NCBI RefSeq assembly: GCF_033100115.1
Contig: NZ_CP136910.1
Coordinates: 5,472,001-5,536,000, forward strand
Length of the DNA stretch: 64,000 bases
DNA from: Anaerocolumna sp. AGMB13020
Lineage (GTDB): Bacteria; Bacillota; Clostridia; Lachnospirales; Lachnospiraceae
Direction: 5' to 3'
Shown: in pieces, positions 25,681 through 34,212 of the stretch
Position numbering within the stretch: position 1 is the stretch's first letter
Layout of the letters: the number at the start of each line of letters is the position of its first letter
Program-made: the position numbers and the translations under genes
Notes under the pieces: generated by a model
Databases searched by the model: none
Told to the model about the DNA's origin: nothing
What the model saw: the letters and a program-made list of their open reading frames with translations, nothing else

Positions 25681-26634
25681 ATGAAATGGGTAAAACTCAC
25701 TCTTAAGACTCTCACAGAAGCAGTAGAGCTTGTAAGTGACATGCTGATGGAAATGGGTATAGAAGGAATAGAGATTCAGGATAATGTTCCCATAACCGAA
25801 AGAGAGCGTAAAGAGTTGTTTATAGACATTCTTCCAGAACTTGATGTATCCAATCATGAGGCATTTATCAGCTTCTATCTGGAGGAAGAAGCCGATGTTG
25901 ATGCAACTGTGAATGCTGTAAAGGAAGGACTTGCAGAGATATCACAATTTGTTGACACCGGCGCTGGTGAAATCGAGATCTCTGTGACAGAGGACCTTGA
26001 CTGGATTAATAATTGGAAAGCTTTCTTTAAGCCTTTTCGTTTAGAGGATAATATTGTTATTAAACCAACCTGGGAAGTCCTGACGGATAAAAGAGAGGGA
26101 GATATTGTCATCGAACTGGATCCGGGAACTTCTTTTGGAACCGGTTCTCATGAGACTACCAAGCTGTGTATTCTGGCCTTGAGGAAGTATTTAAAAGCCG
26201 GCATGCAGGTACTTGATGTAGGTTGTGGCAGCGGAATCCTTTCAATTATTGCATCCAGACTTGGAGCTGAAACCGTCCTTGGAACGGACATAGACCCTCG
26301 TGCTGTGGAAGCCTCTGCAGAAAACACAGAAGTGAATGGGCTTACAAGGGAAAAAGTATCCTTTATAAGCGGTGATATTATATCCGATGAGGAAATTAAG
26401 AAAATTGCAGGATTCGAAAAATATGATATAGTAGTAGCAAATATTCTTGCAGATATCATTATTCCCTTATCGGGAAAAATTGGTGAACATCTAAAAAAAG
26501 GCGGACTTTTTATTAGTTCTGGAATTATCAATACAAAAAAGGAACAAGTGCTCAGCGCCATAAAGAGCAATGGTTTTGAGGTACTCGGCGTGGAAGAGAT
26601 GGGAGACTGGGTATCTGTAATTGCAATAAAATAA
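25681..26634 (+). CDS. prmA: Ribosomal protein L11 methyltransferase
   Basis: 317 residues. N-terminal substrate-recognition domain (about 1-95) followed by the SAM-dependent methyltransferase: DPGTSFGTGSHETTKL (about 144-159), the glycine motif VLDVGCGSGILSI (about 177-189), and the NILADIII motif that corresponds to NPPxx in related enzymes. It methylates lysines and the N-terminus of ribosomal protein L11. Position after dnaJ and before rsmE is the conserved Firmicute arrangement; rsmE follows 28 bp later, so they are co-transcribed. Confidence 0.96.
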   Translation: MKWVKLTLKTLTEAVELVSDMLMEMGIEGIEIQDNVPITERERKELFIDILPELDVSNHEAFISFYLEEEADVDATVNAVKEGLAEISQFVDTGAGEIEISVTEDLDWINNWKAFFKPFRLEDNIVIKPTWEVLTDKREGDIVIELDPGTSFGTGSHETTKLCILALRKYLKAGMQVLDVGCGSGILSIIASRLGAETVLGTDIDPRAVEASAENTEVNGLTREKVSFISGDIISDEEIKKIAGFEKYDIVVANILADIIIPLSGKIGEHLKKGGLFISSGIINTKKEQVLSAIKSNGFEVLGVEEMGDWVSVIAIK

Positions 26635-26662
26635 GAGCTTTGATAACGGAAGGGTTAAAGAC

Positions 26663-27433
26663 ATGCACCGTTTTTATGTACAGGAGAATCAAATAAATAA
26701 TGGGGCCGTAACCCTGACCGGAGAAGATGTTAATCATATAAAGAATGTCCTCCGAATGAAAGCCGGGGATGAAGTGGTTCTCTGCAATGGCAAAGGCAGG
26801 GATTACCATTGTGTCATAACGGAATTACAAAAAGATGAAGTATTGTTGAAGGTCATCAAAGAGTGGGAGGCAGACACAGAATTAAGAGGTAAGATTTACC
26901 TCTTTCAAGGCCTGCCGAAAAAGGATAAAATGGAATTGATTATTCAAAAATCCGTAGAACTTGGAGTTTTTGAGATTGTACCGGTTATGACCCGCAGAAC
27001 TGTAGTTAAATTAGAAGATGAGAAGAAAGAGCGTAAAAAGCTTGAAAGATGGCAGGCGATTGCAGAAAGTGCAGCCAAACAGTCCCGCAGGGGGATTATA
27101 CCTCGTGTAACGGAAGTATACTCCTTTAAAAAAGCTTTGGAGTATGCTGCTAAAGTAAATATAAAGCTGATGCCCTATGAAAATGAAAAGGGTATATCCT
27201 ACACAAAAGAAATCCTTAATCGTATCAGCAGCAATGAGAGTGTAGGAGTATTTATCGGTCCGGAAGGCGGATTTGAAGAGAGTGAAGTGGAGACAGCCAA
27301 AAAAAATGGATTTATTCCTGTCAGCCTTGGAAAAAGAATTCTTAGAACTGAGACGGCAGGGTTAACAGCACTCTCTCTTTTGATGATGCAGATGGAAGGT
27401 GAAGATTCAATTGGATTAAGGAATGAGGTTTAA
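26663..27433 (+). CDS. rsmE: 16S rRNA (uracil-1498-N3)-methyltransferase
   Basis: 256 residues of the SPOUT superfamily. An N-terminal PUA-like domain (1-75, with LTGEDVNHIKNVLRMKAGDE) precedes the knotted methyltransferase domain. The SAM-binding knot is visible as FIGPEGGFEESEVE and SLGKRILRTETAGLTAL (about 196-245). It methylates U1498 in the decoding centre of 16S rRNA. The gene ends one base before the most likely start of the cysteine desulfurase gene, suggesting translational coupling. Confidence 0.96.
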   Translation: MHRFYVQENQINNGAVTLTGEDVNHIKNVLRMKAGDEVVLCNGKGRDYHCVITELQKDEVLLKVIKEWEADTELRGKIYLFQGLPKKDKMELIIQKSVELGVFEIVPVMTRRTVVKLEDEKKERKKLERWQAIAESAAKQSRRGIIPRVTEVYSFKKALEYAAKVNIKLMPYENEKGISYTKEILNRISSNESVGVFIGPEGGFEESEVETAKKNGFIPVSLGKRILRTETAGLTALSLLMMQMEGEDSIGLRNEV

Positions 27434-27434
27434 G

Positions 27435-28595
27435 ATGGAGATATATTTGGATAACGCCGCAACTACCAGACCCTATGATTCCGTCCGAAGCATTATGCTG
27501 GAGACCCTGGATACAGCTTTTGGTAATCCCTCTTCTATGCACGGAAAGGGTTTTGAAGCGGAGAGATATGTAAAAGAAGCAACGGATATTATTGCAAAGA
27601 GTTTGAAAGCTGATCCCAAAGAAATTATATTTACTTCCGGAGGGACGGAAAGCAATAATCTTGCCTTAATAGGAGCTGCTTCAGCTCTTAAGAGAAGAGG
27701 AAATCATATCATTACTACAATGATAGAGCATCCTTCGGTACATAACCCAGTCCTTTTTCTGGAAGAAAACGGATACCGGGTAACTTATGTACCCGTTGAT
27801 TCCATGGGAAGAATGAAAGAAGAAGAATTACTGGAAGCCGTAGGGGAAGACACCATACTGGTTTCCTTTATGTATGTTAACAACGAAGTTGGTTCTATTC
27901 AGCCCATAAGTGAAATGAGCCGTAAAATTAAAGAAAAGAATCCTAATGTTTGTATACATGTTGATGCTATCCAGGCCTATGGAAAATTTCGTATTTATCC
28001 TGCCAGAGAAGGTATTGACTTACTCTCAGCCAGCGGACATAAAATCCATGGTCCAAAGGGAGTGGGCTTTTTGTATGTAAACAGTAAGGTTAAGATAAAA
28101 CCCGTGTTATTTGGCGGGGGACAGCAAAGAGGAATACGCTCTGGAACAGAAAATGTGCCGGGAATTGCAGGCTTAGGCCAGGCAGTAAAGGAAGGCTTAA
28201 GTCATCAGGATGAAATTGTTACGAAATTATACGAAATCAAAGCGTATTTTATTGAAAGACTGAAAGAAATAGAAGGAACTTTTGTAAATTGTACAGAGGA
28301 GAATATCAAAAAAACAGCTCCGCATATTTTAAGTGTCAGCTTCGAAGGAATAAAGAGTGAAGTTCTTTTGCATGCTCTGGAGGATAAGGGAATTTATGTT
28401 TCAGCAGGCTCTGCCTGTGCCTCCAATCATCCGGGACTAAGCGGCACGTTAAAAGCTGTAGGGTTAAGGAATGATTTACTGGATTCCACAATAAGATTCA
28501 GCTTCTCAGGATTTACAACGATAGAGGAGGCCGGACAAGCTATCGAGGCTTTGAAAGAATTGGTGCCGGTATTACGGAAATACAGCCGCCGTTAA
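27435..28595 (+). CDS. Cysteine desulfurase (NifS/IscS family)
   Basis: 386 residues from ATG 27435, giving the usual MEIYLDNAATT; GAGG lies at good spacing. An ATG at 27423 would add MRFK and has its Shine-Dalgarno too close. PLP lysine in SASGHKIHGPKG (K203), the histidine stacking on PLP in TMIEHPSV, and the catalytic cysteine in SAGSACASNHPGLSG (C328). It transfers sulfur from L-cysteine as a persulfide. Being followed by thiI, it most likely feeds ThiI for tRNA 4-thiouridine, like the NifZ-ThiI pair of Bacillus, rather than an Fe-S cluster system. Confidence 0.95.
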   Translation: MEIYLDNAATTRPYDSVRSIMLETLDTAFGNPSSMHGKGFEAERYVKEATDIIAKSLKADPKEIIFTSGGTESNNLALIGAASALKRRGNHIITTMIEHPSVHNPVLFLEENGYRVTYVPVDSMGRMKEEELLEAVGEDTILVSFMYVNNEVGSIQPISEMSRKIKEKNPNVCIHVDAIQAYGKFRIYPAREGIDLLSASGHKIHGPKGVGFLYVNSKVKIKPVLFGGGQQRGIRSGTENVPGIAGLGQAVKEGLSHQDEIVTKLYEIKAYFIERLKEIEGTFVNCTEENIKKTAPHILSVSFEGIKSEVLLHALEDKGIYVSAGSACASNHPGLSGTLKAVGLRNDLLDSTIRFSFSGFTTIEEAGQAIEALKELVPVLRKYSRR

Positions 28596-28746
28596 CAACT
28601 GGCCGCGAAAAGTATCACAAAAGTAGAAAAGAAGGCTGTGATATTTGGAAGTGGAAACTTTACGGTTAAGAAATTCTGAGGGAATACCGCCGTAAGGTGC
28701 TTTCAACTGATATAGTGCCGTTAAACGGCAGAATGCGAGGATAATA
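28596..28746. other. Structured spacer between cysteine desulfurase and thiI
   Basis: Contains three small stems: TATCACA/TGTGATA (about 28611-28653), TTACGG/CCGTAA (about 28660-28697) and GCCGTT/AACGGC (28717-28730). No T-run and no known riboswitch recognised. Confidence 0.35.
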
Positions 28747-29922
28747 ATGTATAAAGCATTTTTGATAAAATATGCGGAAATCGGAATCAAAGGTAAAAAC
28801 AGATATATTTTTGAGAATGCCTTAAAGGATCAGATAAAGAATGCCTTAAAGGATCTCGGAAATTTTCTGGTGTCAAAAGAACAGGGAAGAATCTATGTTG
28901 AATGCCCTGATGAATTTGATTACGAGGAATCTGTTGAGGCCTTAAAAACAGTATTCGGAATTGCCTGGATCTGTCCTGTCATGATAGTGGATACCATTGA
29001 ATGGGAAGATTTAAAAACTGCTGTAGGTGACTATGTTGACGAAAGATACCCTGACAGGAATTTTACCTTTAAGATGGAAGCAAAGAGAGCAGATAAGAAT
29101 TATCCTCTGACGACACCTGAGATGTGTATGAAAATGGGTGGTTACCTGCTGGACAGATTTCCGGAATTAAAGGTGGATGTTCACAATCCTCAGGTACGTA
29201 TCATGGTTGAGGTCAGAACCCGTTCCTATGTGTATTCCGAAGTAATTCCAGGTCCCGGCGGTATGCCAGTTGGAACCAGCGGTAAAGCCATGCTGCTTCT
29301 TTCTGGTGGTATCGACAGTCCTGTAGCCGGCTATATGATAGCAAAAAGAGGCGTTGCAATTGATGCAGTCTATTTCCACGCGCCCCCGTATACCAGTGAA
29401 AGAGCGAAACAGAAGGTAGTAGATCTTGCGAAGCTTATTTCTCGTTATACCGGCCCTATTAAGCTGCATGTAGTTAATTTTACAGATATTCAGCTCTATA
29501 TCTATGAGAAATGCCCTCATGAAGAGCTTACCATTATTATGAGACGTTATATGATGCGTATAGCTGAAACGATTGCAGAAGAATCCGGCTGTCTCGGACT
29601 CATAACCGGTGAGAGCATCGGCCAGGTGGCAAGCCAGACTCTTCAGAGCCTTATGTCCACCAACGAAGTCTGCAATATGCCGGTATACCGTCCATTAATT
29701 GCTTTTGACAAGCAGGATATCGTGACTATTTCGGAGAAGATAAACACCTATGAGACATCAATATTGCCTTATGAGGACTGCTGTACTATATTTGTGGCCA
29801 AGCATCCGGTAACAAAACCCAGCGCAAAGGTTATCCGTCATTCAGAGAAGCTGCTGGAGGAAAATATTGAAGCAATGACCAAAACGGCTCTGGAAACAAA
29901 AGAAATTATTATGATCAAGTAA
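28747..29922 (+). CDS. thiI: tRNA uracil 4-sulfurtransferase ThiI
   Basis: 391 residues. N-terminal ferredoxin-like and THUMP domains (about 1-165) for tRNA binding, then an ATP pyrophosphatase domain with the PP-loop LLSGGIDSPVAGYM (SGGIDS at 186-191), LITGESIGQVASQTLQSL, and PYEDCCTIFVAKHP. It lacks the C-terminal rhodanese domain of E. coli ThiI, as is normal in Firmicutes, so the persulfide comes directly from the partner desulfurase encoded upstream. It makes 4-thiouridine at tRNA position 8, a near-UV sensor. The start ATG follows GCGAGGATAAT. Confidence 0.96.
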   Translation: MYKAFLIKYAEIGIKGKNRYIFENALKDQIKNALKDLGNFLVSKEQGRIYVECPDEFDYEESVEALKTVFGIAWICPVMIVDTIEWEDLKTAVGDYVDERYPDRNFTFKMEAKRADKNYPLTTPEMCMKMGGYLLDRFPELKVDVHNPQVRIMVEVRTRSYVYSEVIPGPGGMPVGTSGKAMLLLSGGIDSPVAGYMIAKRGVAIDAVYFHAPPYTSERAKQKVVDLAKLISRYTGPIKLHVVNFTDIQLYIYEKCPHEELTIIMRRYMMRIAETIAEESGCLGLITGESIGQVASQTLQSLMSTNEVCNMPVYRPLIAFDKQDIVTISEKINTYETSILPYEDCCTIFVAKHPVTKPSAKVIRHSEKLLEENIEAMTKTALETKEIIMIK

Positions 29923-30073
29923 TATAAGCTTATATCAAATGGAATCTGATTTCAGATGAAAGGCAGTTCTTTTGCTCACATATATCCATTGAAGGAACCT
30001 GTTCTATGATTCAATGAACCTATGAGATAGCTTATAGAGAGTTCGTATTTGAATTCATAGGAACAGAATATAG

Positions 30074-30188
30074 CCGTACAAATAACACTGCCGTATAAAT
30101 CATACTGCCGTATAAATCATACTGCTGTATAAATCATATTGCTGTATAAATCATACTACCGTATAAATCATACTGCTGTATGATAATA
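30074..30188. repeat. 17-bp tandem repeat, about 6.5 copies
   Basis: Unit CCGTATAAATCATACTG. Copies start at 30074 (degenerate), 30091, 30108, 30125, 30142 and 30159, with a partial copy at 30176; positions 2 (C/T) and the last three bases vary. It lies between thiI and the minus-strand HPr-like gene. Each unit contains TATAAA and the dyad GTAT/ATAC. Confidence 0.92.
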
Positions 30189-30204
30189 CCTTTTAAAAAT
30201 AAAA

Positions 30205-30231
30205 CTGCTGCAGCCGGATTGACTGCAGCAG
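30205..30231 (-). terminator. Hairpin with T-run on the minus strand
   Basis: Perfect 9-bp stem CTGCTGCAG (30205-30213) / CTGCAGCAG (30223-30231). On the minus strand it is followed by TTTTATTTTTA. It is a second, distal terminator for the HPr-like gene. Confidence 0.7.
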
Positions 30232-30334
30232 GTGTACTAAGGTATCTGAATAAGTATATATACCATTAGGAAGCTTCAACTCTGTGAGTTATGATATCAC
30301 AAAGTTGAGTAGATAGTTTGGAGGAATAAAAAGA

Positions 30335-30350
30335 GGATACCTAAGTATCC
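30335..30350 (-). terminator. Small terminator just after the HPr-like gene
   Basis: GGATAC / GTATCC with a 4-nt loop; the minus strand continues CTCTTTTTATT. It lies 25 bp beyond the stop codon. Confidence 0.6.
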
Positions 30351-30375
30351 CCATTAAGTAACCCCTGACCTTTAA

Positions 30376-30609
30376 TTATTCAACAATGTAAGGACTTAAA
30401 ACGCTAAGAATCTTTTCTACGCTTTCTTCGTTATGAATATTTAAATCAATGGGTTTAGATAAATCCAAACTGAAAATACCCATGATTGATTTTGCGTCGA
30501 TTACGTATCTTCCAGAAACTAAATCAAAGTCAGTATCAAATTTAGTAACATCGTTTACGAAAGATTTAACCTTATCAATTGAATTAAGAGAGATTTTGAC
30601 TGTTTTCAT
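30376..30609 (-). CDS. HPr-like protein lacking the phosphorylatable histidine
   Basis: 77 residues with the length and helix pattern of the phosphocarrier HPr. The second signature, DAKSIMGIFSLDL (about 38-50), is the HPr Ser-46 region (KSIMGxxSL). The first, where HPr has GLHARPA, reads LNSIDKVKSF, with no histidine, so it cannot accept phosphate from enzyme I in the normal way. This resembles Crh-like regulatory HPr paralogues; whether HPr kinase uses S41 is unknown. It could also serve as a structural or regulatory partner for another protein. Excellent AAAGGAGGAG ribosome-binding site. Single gene with two downstream terminators. Confidence 0.75.
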   Translation of the reverse strand: MKTVKISLNSIDKVKSFVNDVTKFDTDFDLVSGRYVIDAKSIMGIFSLDLSKPIDLNIHNEESVEKILSVLSPYIVE

Positions 30610-30877
30610 ATAAACTCCTCCTTTATAATGGATTTAACAGGAATATATCAATTCATACTAATTGTGGTATAATACAAAAAGATATTTATCCTGAAAGATA
30701 TGCTTTACCTGAATTGGTAACTTATCTTTATACAACTATATACTACAAAATCGTTATTTAAAAGTCAATATACAAAGTAAATAAAAAAATCCGCGGACAA
30801 GGACACTTTGCACTAAGAGGCAGCGGCATTTGTAAAACCTTATGCATATCATATAGAAAGACAGGGAATGGATATAG

Positions 30878-32332
30878 ATGGATATTAGTAATTACGAGAA
30901 AAATAACCGAAAGACAGTTGCATTTCTTACTCTCGGCTGTAAAGTTAATTCCTACGAAACCCAGGGTATCAAAAAGCTTTTTGAGGAAGAGGATTACCGT
31001 GTAGTTGAATTTCATGAAAAAGCAGATGTTTATGTAATCAATACCTGTACAGTAACTAATATAGCAGACAGAAAATCACGTCAGATGCTTCATAAAGCCC
31101 GTAAAATGAACGAAGATGCCATTGTTATGGCAGTAGGTTGTTATGCTCAGGCTGCTGGTGAGCAGCTTAAGGAAGATGAAGCTATTGATATAGTGGTAGG
31201 AAATAACAGAAAAAAAGATATCATTCATATATTAAAAGCGTATATTGATGATAATACTATAGATAGTGTGATTGATATTTCCGGGAACATTGAGTATGAG
31301 GATCTGGAAATACTGGATGTATCAGAGAAGACCAGAGCGTATATAAAGATACAGGATGGCTGCAATCAATTCTGCTCCTATTGTATCATACCATATGCCA
31401 GAGGCAGAGTACGAAGCAGATTCAGCAAATCTATTTTAAGAGAAGCCAGGAACCTGGTGGAAAAAGGATACCAGGAAGTTGTCCTGACAGGAATTCACCT
31501 GTCCTCCTATGGAATTGATTTTAAGAAGGAAGGGACCTTGGAGACTGCTGCTGTCAAAGCGGCAGATATTCGTGTGCCAGAAGAAGAGCTCGACGGACTG
31601 GAGGCTTTTATCAGGGAACCTGGCGATTATGAACCGGGAACTAATTACTATCTTCTGGAGCTGATAAAACAGCTGAATCAGATTGAAGGGCTGAAAAGAA
31701 TCCGATTGGGTTCATTAGAGCCGAGAATCGTAACAGAAAGCTTTGTGAAAGGTTTGTCTGAACTGGAAACGATCTGCCCTCATTTCCACTTATCTCTTCA
31801 GAGTGGCTGTAACAGCACCTTAAAAAGGATGAATAGAAAGTATACCACAGAAGTATACTTAGAAAAGTGCCTGCTGCTAAGAAAATATTTTGCGAATCCA
31901 GCTATAACAACGGATATTATTGTTGGGTTTCCGGGTGAAACTGCAGAGGAATTTGAACAGACCAAGGAGTATCTGCGAAAAATACAATTCGCCCAGATGC
32001 ATGTCTTTAAATTCTCACCCAGAAAAGGTACCAGAGCTGCGGATATGGCAGATCCGGTAAAAGAAGAAACAAAAGCAGAAAGAAGCAATCAGCTGCTGCA
32101 CCTTGCAGAAGAGATGTCAGAGGACTATAAGAGAAGCTTTATAGGTAAGGCAGAGAAGCTTCTGGTAGAAGAAGAAACCATAATTGAGGGTGAAACCTAT
32201 CAGATTGGCCATAACGAAAGATACCTGAAATTGGCTGTAAAATCCGAAAAAAGCCTTACAAATCAGATACTTACCGTTAAGGTACAGGAATTTCTTAACA
32301 AAGAAATGATGTTTTGTGAAAGTATGGATTGA
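30878..32332 (+). CDS. mtaB: tRNA (N6-threonylcarbamoyladenosine-37) methylthiotransferase MtaB
   Basis: 484 residues, longer than the usual 430-450. UPF0004 domain with LGCKVNSYETQ (C21), NTCTVTN and GCYAQ cysteines for the auxiliary cluster; radical SAM domain with GCNQFCSYCIIPYARG; C-terminal TRAM domain (about 415-480). It converts t6A37 to ms2t6A37 in ANN-decoding tRNAs. The extra length is an insertion after LTGIHLSSYGIDFK (about residues 212-248, acidic and ending EPGTNYYLL), in the radical SAM barrel. The ATG at 30878 has a weak ribosome-binding site; no better start is seen. Confidence 0.94.
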   Translation: MDISNYEKNNRKTVAFLTLGCKVNSYETQGIKKLFEEEDYRVVEFHEKADVYVINTCTVTNIADRKSRQMLHKARKMNEDAIVMAVGCYAQAAGEQLKEDEAIDIVVGNNRKKDIIHILKAYIDDNTIDSVIDISGNIEYEDLEILDVSEKTRAYIKIQDGCNQFCSYCIIPYARGRVRSRFSKSILREARNLVEKGYQEVVLTGIHLSSYGIDFKKEGTLETAAVKAADIRVPEEELDGLEAFIREPGDYEPGTNYYLLELIKQLNQIEGLKRIRLGSLEPRIVTESFVKGLSELETICPHFHLSLQSGCNSTLKRMNRKYTTEVYLEKCLLLRKYFANPAITTDIIVGFPGETAEEFEQTKEYLRKIQFAQMHVFKFSPRKGTRAADMADPVKEETKAERSNQLLHLAEEMSEDYKRSFIGKAEKLLVEEETIIEGETYQIGHNERYLKLAVKSEKSLTNQILTVKVQEFLNKEMMFCESMD

Positions 32333-32405
32333 AATTTGCGAAGTTTTATATTAATATATAAGTAAATACATTGTGCGAAACAGTATCAGCAAAGGACGTG
32401 AAGTT

Positions 32406-32666
32406 ATGCAGGAGATTAACAATACACAGTTTTTTAAGGTTCAAAAGGAAAATGAGATATCTGTAAGAGAGATTATTTCTGCCGTATATACAGCCATGAC
32501 GGAGAAAGGCTATAATCCGGTAAATCAGATTGTTGGCTACATTATGTCCGGGGACCCTACCTACATAACCAATCATAATGGTGCCAGAAGTTTGATTATG
32601 AAAGTAGAACGTGATGAAATTCTGGAACAATTACTGAATGATTACATTGACCGTAACCTTAAATAA
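32406..32666 (+). CDS. ireB: IreB family regulatory phosphoprotein (DUF965)
   Basis: 86 residues from ATG 32406. The family signature [20 protein letters not shown] and [20 protein letters not shown] covers most of the protein, and [18 protein letters not shown] ends it. An upstream in-frame GTG (32373) would add 11 residues absent from the family. In Enterococcus IreB is a phosphorylation target of the PASTA kinase IreK and negatively affects cephalosporin resistance. First gene of the conserved ireB-ruvX-DUF1292 set (yrzL-yrrK-yrzB in Bacillus). Confidence 0.94.
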   Translation: MQEINNTQFFKVQKENEISVREIISAVYTAMTEKGYNPVNQIVGYIMSGDPTYITNHNGARSLIMKVERDEILEQLLNDYIDRNLK

Positions 32667-32766
32667 TATGTCAGAAGCCAGAAAGTCCCTTTCTTATGAG
32701 GGATTAAGGGGCGTATTCGAACAGGAAGGATTATTATACCGTTTTGTATAATAAAATTTATACAGT

Positions 32767-33213
32767 ATGAGAATTATGGGATTGGATTACGGCTCTGTAA
32801 CAGTTGGAGTCGCAATTAGTGATGAGCTGCTGATAACGGCACAAGGTATTGAGACCATTAATCGTAAGCAGGAAAATAAATTAAGGCAAACCTTAGCCAG
32901 AATTGAAGAATTGATTAAGGAATACAATGTTGATCGTATTGTTTTGGGCTACCCAAAGAATATGAATAATACCATTGGAGAGCGTGCATTAAAATCAGAA
33001 GAATTTTCAGAGATGTTAAAGCGAAGAACCGGACTGCCGGTAATACTCTGGGATGAAAGACTGACTACAGCAGCAGCCAATCAGACTTTAATACTTGGTG
33101 ATGTCAGAAGAGAAGACAGAAAGGCAGTAATTGATAAACTGGCAGCTGTACTGATACTTCAGGGATATCTGGACTATTTAAGCAATAAGCTTAAGTTTGA
33201 CCTGCCTGACTAA
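32767..33213 (+). CDS. ruvX: Pre-16S rRNA nuclease / putative Holliday junction resolvase RuvX (YqgF)
   Basis: 148 residues with an RNase H-like fold: [16 protein letters not shown] (D7), [24 protein letters not shown] and the C-terminal [18 protein letters not shown], which supply the acidic catalytic set. E. coli YqgF processes the 5' end of 16S rRNA and related proteins can cut Holliday junctions. It has no clear Shine-Dalgarno; the MRIMGLDYG start matches the family. It lies between ireB and the DUF1292 gene. Confidence 0.95.
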   Translation: MRIMGLDYGSVTVGVAISDELLITAQGIETINRKQENKLRQTLARIEELIKEYNVDRIVLGYPKNMNNTIGERALKSEEFSEMLKRRTGLPVILWDERLTTAAANQTLILGDVRREDRKAVIDKLAAVLILQGYLDYLSNKLKFDLPD

Positions 33214-33243
33214 ACCTAATACAGGTACAACAGGAGTTGTAAC

Positions 33244-33519
33244 ATGGAAGAACAGAAAAATCAAGTGACCTTTATTACAGAAGATAATGAAGAAGTCCAG
33301 TTTAATGTGATGGAGCAGACAAAATTAAATGGTTACACCTATTTACTGGTAACAGACTCTCAGAGTGAGGGAGAGGACGGTGTAGCTTATATCTTAAAGG
33401 ATCTGTCTGCCGAAGGGGATGAAGCATCCCTATATACAATTGTAGAAGATGAAGAGGAAATGAATCTGATAGCGGATATTTTTGAAGAGCTGTTAGAGGA
33501 TGTTGAATTTGAATCATAG
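33244..33519 (+). CDS. DUF1292 family protein (YrzB-like)
   Basis: 91 residues, strongly acidic. Contains VTFITEDNEEVQFNVMEQTK, YTYLLVTDSQSEGEDG and AYILKDLSAEGDEASLYTIV, the DUF1292 pattern, and ends with an acidic helix. The family always accompanies ireB and ruvX in Firmicutes; its function is unknown. It begins 30 bp after ruvX with CAGGAGTTG, so it is co-transcribed. Confidence 0.92.
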   Translation: MEEQKNQVTFITEDNEEVQFNVMEQTKLNGYTYLLVTDSQSEGEDGVAYILKDLSAEGDEASLYTIVEDEEEMNLIADIFEELLEDVEFES

Positions 33520-33662
33520 ATAATTTATCAGTTAACACGGGGATTATAAAGAAATATTAATAATAAAATGTAATGAAAACGATATAAAGGTGCAATATTT
33601 AGTTAGATGAAAGATTTCAGCGATAGTATTACTTATCTATGGAAGCGGAAAGGTGATTGAAA

Positions 33663-34124
33663 ATGCCTGATAAAAAAGATCGGTTTAAAATGCTGTTAAA
33701 AGAGAAAGGCCTTAAGGTTACCACCCAGCGAGTTGATATATTGGAGGCCTTAGAGATGAGACCGGATAAGCATTTAACAGCTGAAGAAATTTACGAGATT
33801 GTTAAAGAGAAGAATCCGGATATCGGATTAGCTACAGTATACAGGACAATTCAGTTATTGGCTGAATTGAACCTTATTGATAAACTGAATTTAGGTGACG
33901 GGTTCATACGTTATGAAATTGGTAATAGGGATGAGGACAGAAAAGGTCATCATCACCATCATCTGATATGTTTAAGTTGTGGAAATGTATTGACCTTCGA
34001 AGGGGATCTTTTGGATACCCTGGAAAATCAGATACAAAAATCCATGAGCTTTGAAGTGGTAGATCATGAGGTGAAGCTGTTCGGTTATTGCAAGGAATGC
34101 TCAGCTGAAAGAAAAAAAGAATAA
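33663..34124 (+). CDS. Fur-family metal-responsive transcriptional regulator
   Basis: 153 residues from ATG 33663; AAAGGTG gives correct spacing, whereas the in-frame TTG at 33657 is too close. Winged helix with KVTTQRVDILEAL and LATVYRTIQLLAELNLI (the DNA-recognition helix), then HHHHHLICLSCGNV (about 99-112) for metal binding and the structural zinc site with C-terminal CKEC. It senses iron, zinc or peroxide; the residues do not decide between Fur, Zur and PerR with certainty, but Fur is likeliest. Possible targets here are the sod leader dyads near 11025 and 11105. Confidence 0.9.
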   Translation: MPDKKDRFKMLLKEKGLKVTTQRVDILEALEMRPDKHLTAEEIYEIVKEKNPDIGLATVYRTIQLLAELNLIDKLNLGDGFIRYEIGNRDEDRKGHHHHHLICLSCGNVLTFEGDLLDTLENQIQKSMSFEVVDHEVKLFGYCKECSAERKKE

Positions 34125-34212
34125 TCCTGTAAAATCAAATCTAATTAAATATTCCATGCACTTTAAATATAATGGACTTTATTACATAAACTAACCATTG
34201 GAGGTGCATTGT

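Noticed and set aside
29923..30073. Gene or riboswitch after thiI
   Set aside because: Only AT-rich sequence with stops in all frames; no stem set matching a known riboswitch.
30074..30188. CRISPR array
   Set aside because: The repeat units are directly adjacent with no unique spacers and no cas genes are nearby.
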